This document shows positions 1-10,046 of a DNA stretch of 64,000 nt, piece by piece; position 1 is the stretch's first letter, and every line of letters begins with the position of its first letter. Under the pieces are notes generated by a model that saw only the letters and a list, made by a program, of their open reading frames with translations, was not told the DNA's origin and did not search any database. Position numbers and translations under genes: made by a program. Where the stretch lies: contig NZ_CANMIO010000003.1 in the NCBI RefSeq assembly GCF_947497935.1, positions 248,001 to 312,000 on the forward strand. Reading direction: 5' to 3'. The stretch is from an uncultured Shewanella sp. (GTDB taxonomy: Bacteria; Pseudomonadota; Gammaproteobacteria; Enterobacterales; Shewanellaceae).

Positions 1-1070
1 TGCTCACAGGCGGCAACGCCACCAACACAATCCACGTGGAAACCTAGCTTAGGCTGATACTTATTGACATTATCGATGTAGTCACCAAAAGCGGCTTGTG
101 CGGTTTTAGCTTTACGCGCAGAAGCTGGGTTGGAGTTAATCGCTTCAATCTCGCCTAAATAGGGTGAGAAGGCCGTCATATTGGTGGTCATATAGGCATC
201 ATTTTTCTTCATTGCTCTATAGACATCTTTATCGAACATAAAGGCATGCTCAAGGGTTTTCACACCCGCCTCTAGATTACGCAGCAGTGAGACCTTACTG
301 TATACATGGGACATGGCGTAAGAACCGTAGGCATTGGCCACTTCTACTGCCGCCTGTAACTCTTCAAGTGAATAGGCATTAAGCTGCCACGGATCAAACG
401 ATGACGCTACGCCACCACTGGACATTAACTTAATCTGTGTTGCCCCTTGCATGTAGTTTTGACGAGCACAGGCTTTAATGTCACCAATACTGTCTGCGGT
501 GCAGCTCATACCAAGGCGGCCGCCCGAGGAGTTGTGGCCATAAAAAGTTTCATTTGGAGTGGTGAAGTTACGAAAGTCTGCATGAGAGCCTGTTGGACCA
601 ATAAATGCTCCAGAGGGATAAATTCGCGGACCGACGAGCTCACCGCTATCAATGGTTTTCTTAAGGCCTGCGCCCATACCACCAGCATCACGCCAAGTGG
701 TAAAACCTGACATCAAAGCCGATTTTGCCCGCGCTGCAGAACGTGCAGCCAACTCTTCCCAGTTACGGTTATTTTCAATATCCGGTAAAGAAGAGCCATT
801 CATCTGTAGGTGGCCGTGACCTTCAATCAGACCCGGCATTAAGGTCATACCTTTACCGTCAATAACCTTGGCATCTTGCGCAGAAATCGCTTCGCTAGAC
901 ACCTTACTGATCTTATTGTCAACCACTAACACTTGATGGTTTTCTAGTAACTCATCTTTCTTACCATCAAACACATTGACGTTTGTAAACAAGATTGACT
1001 CAGCACTAACAGAAAAAGCTAATGAGCAAGACACAGCAACAACAGACATCTTCAACGTTCGGTATTTCAT
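1..1070 (-). CDS. Exported amidohydrolase, metal-dependent (3' part missing)
   Basis: The frame is open from an ATG at 1070 to the left window edge (356 codons), so the C-terminus lies outside. The first ~24 residues form a signal peptide (MKYRT, hydrophobic core, SVSA/ES cleavage), placing it in the periplasm or envelope. The domain that follows resembles imidazolonepropionase-like amidohydrolases: an N-terminal strand region, then EGHGHLQ with the HxH metal pair around residue 100, then WRDAGG, MSHVYS and TLEHAFMF with further candidate metal histidines. The family hydrolyses cyclic or dipeptide amide bonds; the substrate cannot be read from sequence. The AraC-type gene lies upstream on the same strand with a 229-bp gap and may regulate it. 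Confidence 0.85.
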   Translation of the reverse strand, partial: MKYRTLKMSVVAVSCSLAFSVSAESILFTNVNVFDGKKDELLENHQVLVVDNKISKVSSEAISAQDAKVIDGKGMTLMPGLIEGHGHLQMNGSSLPDIENNRNWEELAARSAARAKSALMSGFTTWRDAGGMGAGLKKTIDSGELVGPRIYPSGAFIGPTGSHADFRNFTTPNETFYGHNSSGGRLGMSCTADSIGDIKACARQNYMQGATQIKLMSSGGVASSFDPWQLNAYSLEELQAAVEVANAYGSYAMSHVYSKVSLLRNLEAGVKTLEHAFMFDKDVYRAMKKNDAYMTTNMTAFSPYLGEIEAINSNPASARKAKTAQAAFGDYIDNVNKYQPKLGFHVDCVGGVAACE

Positions 1071-1299
1071 TCGTGCACCTCTAGTTATCCATGCTTGGTG
1101 AGTTTTCACCTCGCGTAACATTCCATACTTAAAAAAGCGTTACAAAATCAGCGACAACAAACACACTATTTGCCACTAACACTTCGTAAACTAGGTTAAA
1201 TTTTGGACGAACACAAGATTGAATAATAGCCATTTGACGACAACAAGTGACAACGTTGAGCAGCAAAGGTAGATGTTTTTGTTTCTAGCTGGCGCGCGA

Positions 1300-2310
1300 T
1301 TAACTGAATTGACGGCGATACTGACTGGGGGTCATGTTCATTTGGCGTTTAAAAGCCCGAGTAAAATGAGCCGCATCGGAGTAGCCCATCCTAATCGCAA
1401 TTGAGGTGATCTTTAAGGAAGGGCATTTTAGTAGATCTAAGGTTTGCTCAAGCACCATCTCTTCGACAATATCACCATACTGAACATGCTCTTTTGCTAA
1501 ACGCCGCTGCAAGGTTCTTACATTTAAGTTTAAAATTTGGGCTGCAGTCTTAATCGGTAATTTGCCCATCGACAAGTAAGGTTGGATAGCCAACTTGAAA
1601 GTACCTAGAAAGCAACTCAATCTAGGTTCAGCAGCGATATGATCTCTAGTCGATATATAGGGATGAGTAACGGGCGCCTTCATTAGACTTTCTGAAATTG
1701 AAAAAGCCGTTACCGGCCTATTGCTGAAAAACTGCGCTCGACTCAGTTGAGGTAATAGAGAAAAAGCAGCGTCATTTGCGGATTGAACCCCCACTTGCTC
1801 AGGTCGCCACTTATTGTTTGTTAGCGCTGATAACAACTCACAAATAAATATCGCAGAAAACAACTCCGCATGGGTGAACCAGGCTTTATCCACCCCCTCT
1901 TTTTCCCGCACCAACCACCATTTACCACCAGTGAATTGAGTATAGACCTGAGTATGGGTCAGATTAGACTTTAACTGCTCAGCAAACTCATCTAAAGCCG
2001 CTTTCAATGAGTCCTTTTGAGTCAATCGCCTAATAAATTGGGGGATATAGATATTTTTACATGCACTTTGGATCAGTTGAATAAATTCTTGAGGTTCGAG
2101 CTTTTCGCCCAGAGTTTGAATGAGGTTTTTAACCGTATTCTCAGGAAGGTAGTCATAGTTATTCTCACTAGAGTAGAGATCAACCGGGACCTTTGCCTGT
2201 TGCAATATAGGATAAATACTGCCATCTAACCCTCTGAGCAAACTTGCAAAAAATGCGACATCTTGACGCTGAATAAGCGGTATTGCTTCATTATTAGAAT
2301 CCGACGGCAT
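1300..2310 (-). CDS. AraC-family transcriptional regulator
   Basis: 336 residues. The C-terminal ~90 residues carry the AraC double helix-turn-helix: LNLNVRTLQRRLAKE is the first recognition region and IAIRMGYSDAAHFTRAFKR the second, ending PSQYRRQF. The N-terminal two thirds fit the arabinose-binding-like domain seen in OruR/ArgR-type members, which usually senses a small molecule. No membrane segments. It is upstream of, and co-oriented with, the exported amidohydrolase, the most likely target, but the ligand is unknown. The ATG at 2310 follows a weak GGAAGG-like ribosome site. Confidence 0.88.
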   Translation of the reverse strand: MPSDSNNEAIPLIQRQDVAFFASLLRGLDGSIYPILQQAKVPVDLYSSENNYDYLPENTVKNLIQTLGEKLEPQEFIQLIQSACKNIYIPQFIRRLTQKDSLKAALDEFAEQLKSNLTHTQVYTQFTGGKWWLVREKEGVDKAWFTHAELFSAIFICELLSALTNNKWRPEQVGVQSANDAAFSLLPQLSRAQFFSNRPVTAFSISESLMKAPVTHPYISTRDHIAAEPRLSCFLGTFKLAIQPYLSMGKLPIKTAAQILNLNVRTLQRRLAKEHVQYGDIVEEMVLEQTLDLLKCPSLKITSIAIRMGYSDAAHFTRAFKRQMNMTPSQYRRQFS

Positions 2311-2360
2311 AGTTCCTTCCTAAGTGATAGTTTCTCCCTAAGTGCTATTTTCATTTATAA

Positions 2361-2837
<477 letters not shown>

Positions 2838-2859
2838 GCTAGTCTTGACGATAAACAAT

Positions 2860-2880
2860 GGAGCCATTAGGCTCCTTTTT
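2860..2880 (+). terminator. Rho-independent terminator of yfhL
   Basis: Six-base-pair stem GGAGCC/GGCTCC with ATTA loop, followed by TTTTT, 22 nt after the yfhL stop. Confidence 0.85.
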
Positions 2881-3068
2881 GCTTTGAAGTGAAGCTAGGC
2901 AAGACTCTAAAATACCGCTCACGACTAATGACTTCGTTAGTCTGGCAACGTAAAATTAGCCTTAATACCTCGCTAACTCAGGCTTTGTTGCCCTTAATTG
3001 CATTCAAGCTTACTTGCTTTCATCCAAGCTTAGCGTCCGTTTACCTCTCAAAAAGATATTAACTGCCC

Positions 3069-4787
3069 ATGTATTTAGCTCAGCACTGTTTTACCCCGTT
3101 CAAATCGGCTATCGATAGTTACGAGCTGCCACTGCGTTTTACCTTTCCGTTTTACTATGAGCCGCACCCGCTGTGTTTATTGGCCGCCTCTGAGCTGCAA
3201 GAGTACTTAACCACTCAAACTGACTGGCAGCATAACTTTGGCTTAGAGGATGATGTAAACAGAACTACCGACGCGGCTAAAACCGCCGCCATTGGTAAAA
3301 TGTTTGGCGTGCTTATCGTGCGTAACTCTGCTGGGCAGCTTGGGTATTTAGCGGCATTTTCAGGTAAGTTAGCCGAACAAAACCTACTCAATGGTTTTGC
3401 GCCACCCGTTTTTGATATGTTGGCAGAGGAAAGCTTTTTCCATGGCGGCATGAAGGCGCTTAACCAGCTTACTGAGCAATTGAAAAGTGCCCAGAGTAAT
3501 CCTTATATTGCTAAGCTCAGTGCTGAGTTAGCACAATTACGCAGCCAGGCTGAAAGCGAGCTAGAAGCGATACGTGCGCAAATTATTGAAAACCGTAAAA
3601 CACGTAAACTTCGCCGTATAAGCGTTGAAAATCAACAAGATCCGGCGGCACTTAGTGAGCTAAATGTGCAGCTAGGTAAAGAAAGTGTCGCCGAGAAATT
3701 CCACCTTAAAGCCACCAAGCAACAATGGGACTCTCGATGCGATGAAGTCGCCAGCCAACTAAATGTGTTGCAGTCTGAGATAACATCACTCAAAGCGAGT
3801 CGCGCTCAACATTCTAATAGACTACAAAAACAGATTTTTGCGCAGTATCAGTTTTTAAATCAAGCTGGTAAGTTAAAAGATCTCAACCAGATCTTTAAAG
3901 ACAGCCCTACCCAGCAACCACCAGCCGGAGCAGGAGAATGTGCAGCCCCTAAACTGCTGCAATTTGCCTTTAAGCATGACTTAACGCCTATCGCCATGGC
4001 AGAGTTTTGGTGGGGCGTATCACCTAAGTCTGAAATCAAGCAGCATAAAAACTTTTATGGCTCATGCCAGGGTAAATGCCAACCGATTTTAAGCCATATG
4101 CTGGAAGGTATTGAGATGGATGAAAATCCATTACTGACGAATCCTGCCGAAGGTAAATCGTTAGAGATTGTCTATCAAGATGACGCGATGGTGGTGGTTA
4201 ACAAACCTGCAGAATTCCTCTCGGTACCAGGCAAAAATGTCACCGACTCTGTGTATGCGCGCATGAAGGCACAATTTCCACAGGCCACAGGTCCGCTTAT
4301 CGTTCACAGACTCGACATGTCGACTTCAGGTTTAATGGTGATTGCGCTAAGTCGTGAAGCTAACAAGTCTTTAGCGCAGCAGTTTATTGCCCGCACGGTA
4401 GAGAAGCGTTATGTGGCTCAAGTATCAGGTGTTGTTGAGGCTGAACAAGGTGAGATCAGCTTGCCACTGAGAGGCGATATTGATGACAGACCGAGACAAC
4501 TGGTCTGTTATGAGCATGGTAAGCATGCGCAAACTCATTGGCAGGTAAAGTCGCGCAGCGCTGATGCCACTATGTTGTATTTGTATCCGCATACTGGCCG
4601 CACTCATCAACTTCGAGTGCACTGTGCTCATCATGAAGGCTTACATCTACCCATTATTGGCGATGACCTTTATGGCAAGAAAGCAAACCGCTTGCATCTA
4701 CATGCTCAGCGTTTAGTACTAAACCACCCAGTCACTAGAGAAAGGTTAACTTTTGAGGTCGATGTCGACTTTAACCAAGAAGTTTAA
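3069..4787 (+). CDS. RluA-family pseudouridine synthase with long N-terminal extension
   Basis: 572 residues, over twice the length of E. coli RluA. The catalytic domain occupies about residues 365-565, with HRLDMSTSGLMVIA giving the catalytic aspartate at 416, then the R/Y substrate-site region and PHTGRTHQLRVH. Residues 140-260 are charged and probably coiled coil. Residues ~290-345 hold GECAAPKLLQ and GSCQGKCQ, whose cysteines could bind a metal. The family converts uridine to pseudouridine in rRNA or tRNA. The extended architecture is known from Shewanella and Vibrio relatives, but I cannot name the target base. It stands alone between yfhL and the convergent ubiT. Confidence 0.88.
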   Translation: MYLAQHCFTPFKSAIDSYELPLRFTFPFYYEPHPLCLLAASELQEYLTTQTDWQHNFGLEDDVNRTTDAAKTAAIGKMFGVLIVRNSAGQLGYLAAFSGKLAEQNLLNGFAPPVFDMLAEESFFHGGMKALNQLTEQLKSAQSNPYIAKLSAELAQLRSQAESELEAIRAQIIENRKTRKLRRISVENQQDPAALSELNVQLGKESVAEKFHLKATKQQWDSRCDEVASQLNVLQSEITSLKASRAQHSNRLQKQIFAQYQFLNQAGKLKDLNQIFKDSPTQQPPAGAGECAAPKLLQFAFKHDLTPIAMAEFWWGVSPKSEIKQHKNFYGSCQGKCQPILSHMLEGIEMDENPLLTNPAEGKSLEIVYQDDAMVVVNKPAEFLSVPGKNVTDSVYARMKAQFPQATGPLIVHRLDMSTSGLMVIALSREANKSLAQQFIARTVEKRYVAQVSGVVEAEQGEISLPLRGDIDDRPRQLVCYEHGKHAQTHWQVKSRSADATMLYLYPHTGRTHQLRVHCAHHEGLHLPIIGDDLYGKKANRLHLHAQRLVLNHPVTRERLTFEVDVDFNQEV

Positions 4788-4871
4788 TCAGAGGGGACTT
4801 AATTTAAAGGGCTTAGTCTAAAGAGAACAATTTAATAGGCTAGCATTAAAAAAGTTAGCCTATACGAGCAA

Positions 4872-4901
4872 GTCATGCATAACCTACAAGCTATGCATGA
4901 C
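4872..4901. repeat. Perfect 10-bp inverted repeat between convergent genes
   Basis: GTCATGCATA (4872-4881) and TATGCATGAC (4892-4901) form a 10-bp stem with a 10-nt loop. A second weaker pair, ATAGGCTA (4835-4842) and TAGCCTAT (4856-4863), lies beside it. Neither has a proper T tract. They probably act as 3'-end structures for the pseudouridine synthase and/or ubiT transcripts. Confidence 0.5.
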
Positions 4902-4924
4902 AAACGAGCTGAAAACGCTATCGA

Positions 4925-5437
4925 TTAAGCAAGTGCTGGTTCTGCTTTTGCTTGTAATGCTTGTAGCGCCTGCGCCAACTTTTCAATTGCCACTCGAATT
5001 CCAGCTGGCATGGCATCAAATTCAACACTGAGCAGTAAGTTTTTCACCTCAAGCCCAAGCTCTGTATCGCCTTCAATACTAAGTTTACGCTGGAAAAACA
5101 AGGTATCAGGATCTTCTTTTGCCGCGGCAATCAGTAGCAACTCTTTTGATTGAGCGGTAAAGGTAACTTCGGCATCTTGCAGTTGACGAACTTGCCAAGT
5201 GTCGGTGTAAGTCACTTCAAATGTCAGCCCCAAATCTTCGATATTAATCGCCACCCAGCGCCCCTCTAGAAAGTCTAATTCTTCATCGGCAGCTTGCTCT
5301 GCTAGCAATAAACCTAAGATGCGCTTTAGTAACTCTGCTTTTAGCGTAAATGGCACGATAGCTAATGGACGCGCAATCACCTTCGGCCCAATTTCGAGCA
5401 TTTTATGAGCTAACTTGTGAGGAAAAAAACCTTGCAT
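4925..5437 (-). CDS. ubiT: UbiT, SCP2-domain ubiquinone biosynthesis accessory factor
   Basis: 170 residues, the family's normal size. The centre and C-terminus form one SCP2 lipid-binding domain: FLEGRWVAINIEDLG, then a beta-rich stretch, then the LSIEGDTELGLEVKNLL motif. In E. coli, UbiT (YhbT) works with UbiU and UbiV in oxygen-independent ubiquinone synthesis and is thought to bind polyprenyl intermediates. Here it is divergent from ubiU across a 132-bp gap, and ubiUV follow as one unit, which supports the assignment. Confidence 0.92.
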   Translation of the reverse strand: MQGFFPHKLAHKMLEIGPKVIARPLAIVPFTLKAELLKRILGLLLAEQAADEELDFLEGRWVAINIEDLGLTFEVTYTDTWQVRQLQDAEVTFTAQSKELLLIAAAKEDPDTLFFQRKLSIEGDTELGLEVKNLLLSVEFDAMPAGIRVAIEKLAQALQALQAKAEPALA

Positions 5438-5499
5438 GTAAATATGTATCCAAAATGAGGCAAAGAAGGGAATATTACCTAGATTTTATGATCACAAAC

Positions 5500-5513
5500 C
5501 TGTTTTACATCAA
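5500..5513 (-). promoter_or_regulatory. FNR/EtrA-like site between ubiT and ubiUV
   Basis: Read on the minus strand the site is TTGATGTAAAACAG: a perfect left half TTGAT and three of five bases of the right half of TTGAT-N4-ATCAA. A single CRP-like half TGTGATCA overlaps nearby (5490-5497, minus strand). The position in the divergent promoter region and the anaerobic role of the genes make control by an FNR-type regulator plausible; this is inference. Confidence 0.4.
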
Positions 5514-5569
5514 AAATATGATCTTCATTCCCTTTTAAACTCCTGTTTCAATATTTTTGGAGCATCCAT

Positions 5570-6571
5570 ATGGAATTACTGTGCCCCGCGGGAAATCTCG
5601 CATCCCTAAAAACCGCCCTCAATGCAGGTGCTGATGCGGTCTACCTCGGTCTGAAGGACGATACCAATGCACGGTCGTTTGCAGGTTTAAATTTTACCCC
5701 GAAGAAACTTCAGCAAGCCGCCGAATATACAAAGAAGTGTGGCAAGAAGATATTTTTGACCATCAACACTTTCCCTAAACCGGGTGAAGAAAGCCGCTGG
5801 TATCAAGCGATTGATCTTGCAGCAAACACAGGTGTTGACGCATTAATCATGGCGGACTTATCTCTGCTCGATTACGCCCATAGTAAATACCCTCACCTGC
5901 CCTTGCACCTTTCGGTTCAAGCAAGCGCAACCAACTTAGGCGCTCTTAAGCTTTATAAAGAAGAATTTAATATTGAGCGTGCGGTATTGCCACGGGTGTT
6001 ATCGATGAAGCAAGTGCGCGACCTGGCGAAGGTCACTCCGGTCGATCTAGAAGTGTTTGCTTTCGGTAGCTTATGCATTATGGCCGAAGGCCGCTGCCAC
6101 TTATCTTCTTACGTCACAGGTCAATCACCCAATACTGGCGGATCTTGCTCACCTGCCAAGCATGTTCGTTGGCAAGAAGTCGGAAGCGATCGTTTAACCC
6201 TGTTAAATGACGTGTTAATCGACAAATCAGGCCTAGATGAGCAGATGGGTTACCCTGTGGTATGTAAAGGCCGTTACACCACTGAGGAAAATAACACCCC
6301 TAGCCATATTCTTGAGTCGCCAACAAGCCTTAACACCTTAAGCTTGCTACCAGAACTCGCCAAAGCCAACGTGGTATCGCTAAAGATTGAAGGCCGTCAG
6401 CGTAGCCCAGCCTATGTAGAACAGGTTACTAAAGTGTGGCGCGCCGCTATCGATAGCTACATGTCTGCCCCCGAGAAATACCAGACTCAGCGGGAGTGGG
6501 ATCTTGCACTGGCAAAAGTCTCTGAGGGACAAACCACCACTCTCGGCGCGTACGAGCGTAACTGGCAATAA
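5570..6571 (+). CDS. ubiU: UbiU, Fe-S U32-peptidase-like hydroxylation subunit
   Basis: 333 residues, U32 peptidase family. Cysteines at 169, 176, 193 and 232 fall at the four positions that bind the 4Fe-4S cluster in E. coli UbiU (YhbU). Conserved stretches include MELLCPAGNLASLKTAL at the start and SLKIEGRQRSPAYVE near the end. With UbiV it forms the heterodimer that hydroxylates ubiquinone precursors without oxygen. The ATG at 5570 follows TTTTTGGAGCATCC, a good ribosome site. ubiV starts 23 nt after its stop, so the two are surely co-transcribed. Confidence 0.95.
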   Translation: MELLCPAGNLASLKTALNAGADAVYLGLKDDTNARSFAGLNFTPKKLQQAAEYTKKCGKKIFLTINTFPKPGEESRWYQAIDLAANTGVDALIMADLSLLDYAHSKYPHLPLHLSVQASATNLGALKLYKEEFNIERAVLPRVLSMKQVRDLAKVTPVDLEVFAFGSLCIMAEGRCHLSSYVTGQSPNTGGSCSPAKHVRWQEVGSDRLTLLNDVLIDKSGLDEQMGYPVVCKGRYTTEENNTPSHILESPTSLNTLSLLPELAKANVVSLKIEGRQRSPAYVEQVTKVWRAAIDSYMSAPEKYQTQREWDLALAKVSEGQTTTLGAYERNWQ

Positions 6572-6594
6572 TCATAGGCTAAAAAGGACATATA

Positions 6595-7443
6595 ATGAAA
6601 ATCTCACTTGGCCCGTTGCAGTATTGCTGGGAAAAACAGAAAGTTAATACTTTTTACGAGCAAGTTGCCCAAAGCAATATCCCATTAGTTTACTTAGGTG
6701 AAACAGTATGCAGTCGTCGCCGACAGCTTAAGTTTTCCGACTATTTTGCACTTGCACAAATGCTCAGAGAATCAGGTAAACAAGTCGTGCTATCAACCTT
6801 AGCGCTGCTAGAGGCACCATCTGAATACACAGAGCTGCAAAAGCATGTTGATAACGGCGAGTTTATGATTGAAGCCAATGACATGGGTGCGGTACAGGCG
6901 GCTAAAGAGCGCAACTTACCCTTTGTCTGCGGTCCAACCGTCAACAACTATAACTTTGCGACATTGAAAAAATTGCACCAATGGGGCATGCAGCGATTTG
7001 TGATGCCGATCGAGTTATCAAAAGATTGGCTAACCCAGGTTATCGAGGCTGAAAAGCCAACACCTTTTGAAGTGGAAGTCTTTGGTCACGGTTATCTGCC
7101 ACTCGCCCACTCGGCCCGTTGCTTTACCGCACGCCAGCAAGGCTTACAAAAGGATGATTGCCAAATCGTATGCCTTGCCAACCCTAAAGGGCTGCTAGCA
7201 CAAACTATGGATGACCAACCACTATTACGGCTAAATGGTATTCAGACCCAATCGGCGAGTTTAATCGATCTGTCGAGTGAAGTTGAACAGATGAAATTGA
7301 TGGGTGTCGACTATTTCAGGGTATCACCTAGTAGCCTACAGAGCATTGAAATCGCTGAGCAGATTTTATCACTACCAACAACGGATAAAACCTTAGCTTG
7401 CAACGGTTATTGGCACCAAAGCGCAGGCTTTAGTCAGGTGTAG
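6595..7443 (+). CDS. ubiV: UbiV, Fe-S U32-peptidase-like hydroxylation subunit
   Basis: 282 residues, U32 family, partner of UbiU. Cysteines at 39, 176, 189 and 193 form the expected cluster set: C39 in GETVCSRRR, and CFTAR plus CQIVCL later. In E. coli the pair needs these clusters for anaerobic ubiquinone synthesis. AAAAGGACATATA ahead of the ATG is a good ribosome site. The gene ends only 6 bp from the stop of the convergent DUF998 gene, with no obvious terminator between. Confidence 0.95.
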   Translation: MKISLGPLQYCWEKQKVNTFYEQVAQSNIPLVYLGETVCSRRRQLKFSDYFALAQMLRESGKQVVLSTLALLEAPSEYTELQKHVDNGEFMIEANDMGAVQAAKERNLPFVCGPTVNNYNFATLKKLHQWGMQRFVMPIELSKDWLTQVIEAEKPTPFEVEVFGHGYLPLAHSARCFTARQQGLQKDDCQIVCLANPKGLLAQTMDDQPLLRLNGIQTQSASLIDLSSEVEQMKLMGVDYFRVSPSSLQSIEIAEQILSLPTTDKTLACNGYWHQSAGFSQV

Positions 7444-7449
7444 ACGGCG

Positions 7450-8136
7450 TTAGTGAATAGGCTTTTTCAAGTCCTTGATCACTAAGCAAGTCCAGAACAG
7501 AAATGTGGTTAGGCTTACCCATTGAATAATGGCTGGCCACCATATTTCTGCTCTTGTCGGTTCGGCCAACATTTCATTGTAAAAAGCACTGTCACCTTCC
7601 GTAAACCCCAGTTCTAGCAAAGGCAGTAGTAGAAAAGAACTCATCAAAATAAATGCCAGCCCCCCGCTAACATGAGTCAGGACTGAACGTTGTGATTCTT
7701 TCGCAAGCAGCTGATATAAGCCATAGAATAATAGGCTGCTACAGCCAAAGATAAAGAAATACTTAATCGCGATCACATGTAGGTGGTAAACATTAATAGG
7801 AAACAAACCCATCGCAGCGAGAGCAAGATAACTCAACCCTAGACTGGCGTAAAACAGGTAACTCCAAGGAGAGGTGTCTAGCTGTAGGCTAAGCAAACAG
7901 AAAAGCACGACACAAAGGCTGCCAAAAAAAAGCCCGCCATTCACAATCACCGCATAATAAGAGTGACCATAATTTCCTAATTCACTTAACGTGTTGCTAA
8001 AAAAATTAAAGCTTTCACCATCAAACCGTTCAAACATTAGTAGCGATAAAACTAGTCCTAGCACCTGCCCAAAAATGCCAAGCATGCCGAACCTAAATGC
8101 TAACGTTGAAACTTTACTGTATTTCTTAACGAGCAT
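7450..8136 (-). CDS. DUF998-family integral membrane protein
   Basis: 228 residues with about six hydrophobic segments, first at residues 15-35 (MLGIFGQVLGLVLSLLM). The NTLSELGNYGHS stretch followed by NGGLFFGSLC is typical of DUF998. The family has no firm function in bacteria. It sits in the inner membrane and has no obvious partner here; it converges on ubiV and is divergent from the chemoreceptor. Confidence 0.75.
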   Translation of the reverse strand: MLVKKYSKVSTLAFRFGMLGIFGQVLGLVLSLLMFERFDGESFNFFSNTLSELGNYGHSYYAVIVNGGLFFGSLCVVLFCLLSLQLDTSPWSYLFYASLGLSYLALAAMGLFPINVYHLHVIAIKYFFIFGCSSLLFYGLYQLLAKESQRSVLTHVSGGLAFILMSSFLLLPLLELGFTEGDSAFYNEMLAEPTRAEIWWPAIIQWVSLTTFLFWTCLVIKDLKKPIH

Positions 8137-8501
8137 AGTTCCCTATTAAATCTTTTTATTAACGTTTATTAATGTATATCGAATCGCCTGACGGTAAAGA
8201 GGCATAGCTCAGAGTTTTAACAAACAGTTATAACCAAACTAAGTTACCTATTTGTTACTTTTATAGTCTGCACATTAAAATTTCAAGCCTATGACTAAAA
8301 ATAATCTAAAAAACGTAGGTAAAAAAGGGAATAATCCCAAAAACTTAACCGTATTCAGTCAACAAAATTACTCATGATGAACTGGCTTAAAAAAGCCTTA
8401 TGCTCAATGTAAACAAGTGTATTAATGTTATATTATATGAGCTTGTGTTAATGCGTCGCGTTCTAATTGCGATGCTTTTGCTGTCACACGGAATAATAAT
8501 A
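8137..8501. other. Divergent intergenic region, 365 bp
   Basis: AT-rich region between the DUF998 gene and the Aer-like receptor. The receptor frame is open back to an ATG at 8400, but homology to Aer begins only after 8502. I see a short palindrome GGGAATAATCCC (8327-8338). I looked for a flagellar sigma-28 promoter and found no convincing match. Confidence 0.6.
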
Positions 8502-10046
8502 ATGACAAAGAAACAAGCAAACTTAATCAATCAAGAGGTTAAGTTAACCCCTAGCGATCAACTCATTTCAACCACAGATAAGCGTGGTGTGATCACCTAC
8601 GTTAATCAAAGATTTCTTGAGATCTCAGGTTTTGAACAAGCAGAGCTTATCGGCCATAACCACAATGTGGTGCGTCATCCAGAAATGCCCAAGGCCGCAT
8701 TTGAAGATATGTGGGGAAAACTTAAGCAAGGACTGTCTTGGCGAGGTGTGGTGAAGAATCGTTGTAAAGATGGCAAGTACTATTGGGTCGATGCTTTCGT
8801 CTCCCCCCTCTTTGAGAAAGGCGAGCTCATAGGTTATCAATCGGTACGCGTGGCTGCCAATAATACACTCACCACAAGAGCCACCCATATTTACCAGCGC
8901 CTCAATCAAGGGAAGCGCGTTAACGACCCCATCAGTTTAACGAATAAAAGGCTTCTCTCAGTCCTTTGCACCAGTACTGGCTTATTGGCTGCCGGCGCCA
9001 TTTGGGGTTGGGGCGTTATTATTGCGGGGATCATTCTAATGGGGGTCAATCTTGCCATCTTTTTTGATGAGGCTTTTCGGATCCCGGCAAAACTGATGAA
9101 GATGAAACAAGAATATGACTCGGTCAGCCGCTTTATTTATTGTGGCCGCGATACCTCTTCACTGTTAGATTTCCAATTAATGATGAAAGACGCCAAGCTA
9201 CAAGGCGTGCTCGGACGCTCGCAAGATAATGCCGAGCATATCGAGGATATTGCCTGCCAACTGATTGCCGCCACAGAGCAAACCCATGCTGGCTTAAACG
9301 TAGAAAATCAACAGATAGAACAGATGGCCAGTGCCACCGAAGAGATGGGTAGCACCATAGGTGAAGTCGCTAGGAACACAAAGTCCACTTCAGACAGCAT
9401 TCAACATAGCTATCAGTTTTGCCAAGATAGTCGCGAAAAAATGCAGCAAAATGCCACAGGTATAAATCAACTATCAGACTCTGTTGCCGAAGCCGCAGCG
9501 AACGCGCTCTTACTTAATAAAGAAGCCGAGCGAGTCGCGAGTGCAATGTCTGAAATCGATTCAATTGCCGAGCAAACAAACCTACTCGCACTCAATGCTG
9601 CTATCGAAGCCGCTCGGGCTGGTGAACAAGGACGAGGGTTTGCGGTAGTCGCCGATGAAGTTAGAGCACTATCGAGCCGTACTCAGCAATCAACCACGAG
9701 CATTTCCGATAGTGTTAACAAAATGTTTTCCATGCTAACACTATGGTCTAAGCAGATGAATCACAGTAAATCTCAGGCATTATTATGCAGTGAAGATGCC
9801 GAAATCTCCGTACAAAAGGTGGATACCATCTATCAGTCGATGAAGAATATTCAAGAATTAGCTATCCAAAATGCGGTTGCAGCAGAGCAACAAACCTTAG
9901 TTGTGGCCGAGATCAACCAAAATATCTCTCAAATTAGCCAAGTATCGAGTGAGAATCTATGCGCAGTTAACTCGGTTGAGGCCTCTGTGAAGGAATTAAA
10001 GCTCAATGCGGAAAAAGCAAAATCTTTGAGAAAAACATTTAGTTAA
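8502..10046 (+). CDS. Aer-like PAS-containing methyl-accepting chemotaxis protein
   Basis: 514 residues from the ATG at 8502. Residues ~15-125 form a PAS domain very like E. coli Aer: [19 protein letters not shown] retains the FAD-linked Arg and His (58, 59), but the Aer aspartate is glutamate at 61. Two hydrophobic segments around residues 155-190 form the membrane hairpin. The cytoplasmic signalling domain carries the invariant tip [20 protein letters not shown]. No C-terminal CheR-binding pentapeptide. Likely role: redox or energy taxis through CheA/CheW. An upstream ATG at 8400 would add 34 hydrophobic residues and seems unlikely. Confidence 0.88.
   Translation: MTKKQANLINQEVKLTPSDQLISTTDKRGVITYVNQRFLEISGFEQAELIGHNHNVVRHPEMPKAAFEDMWGKLKQGLSWRGVVKNRCKDGKYYWVDAFVSPLFEKGELIGYQSVRVAANNTLTTRATHIYQRLNQGKRVNDPISLTNKRLLSVLCTSTGLLAAGAIWGWGVIIAGIILMGVNLAIFFDEAFRIPAKLMKMKQEYDSVSRFIYCGRDTSSLLDFQLMMKDAKLQGVLGRSQDNAEHIEDIACQLIAATEQTHAGLNVENQQIEQMASATEEMGSTIGEVARNTKSTSDSIQHSYQFCQDSREKMQQNATGINQLSDSVAEAAANALLLNKEAERVASAMSEIDSIAEQTNLLALNAAIEAARAGEQGRGFAVVADEVRALSSRTQQSTTSISDSVNKMFSMLTLWSKQMNHSKSQALLCSEDAEISVQKVDTIYQSMKNIQELAIQNAVAAEQQTLVVAEINQNISQISQVSSENLCAVNSVEASVKELKLNAEKAKSLRKTFS

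Noticed and set aside
447..710. Plus- and minus-strand ORFs inside the amidohydrolase
   Set aside because: Shadow frames; the true gene is open on the minus strand from 1070 to the window edge.
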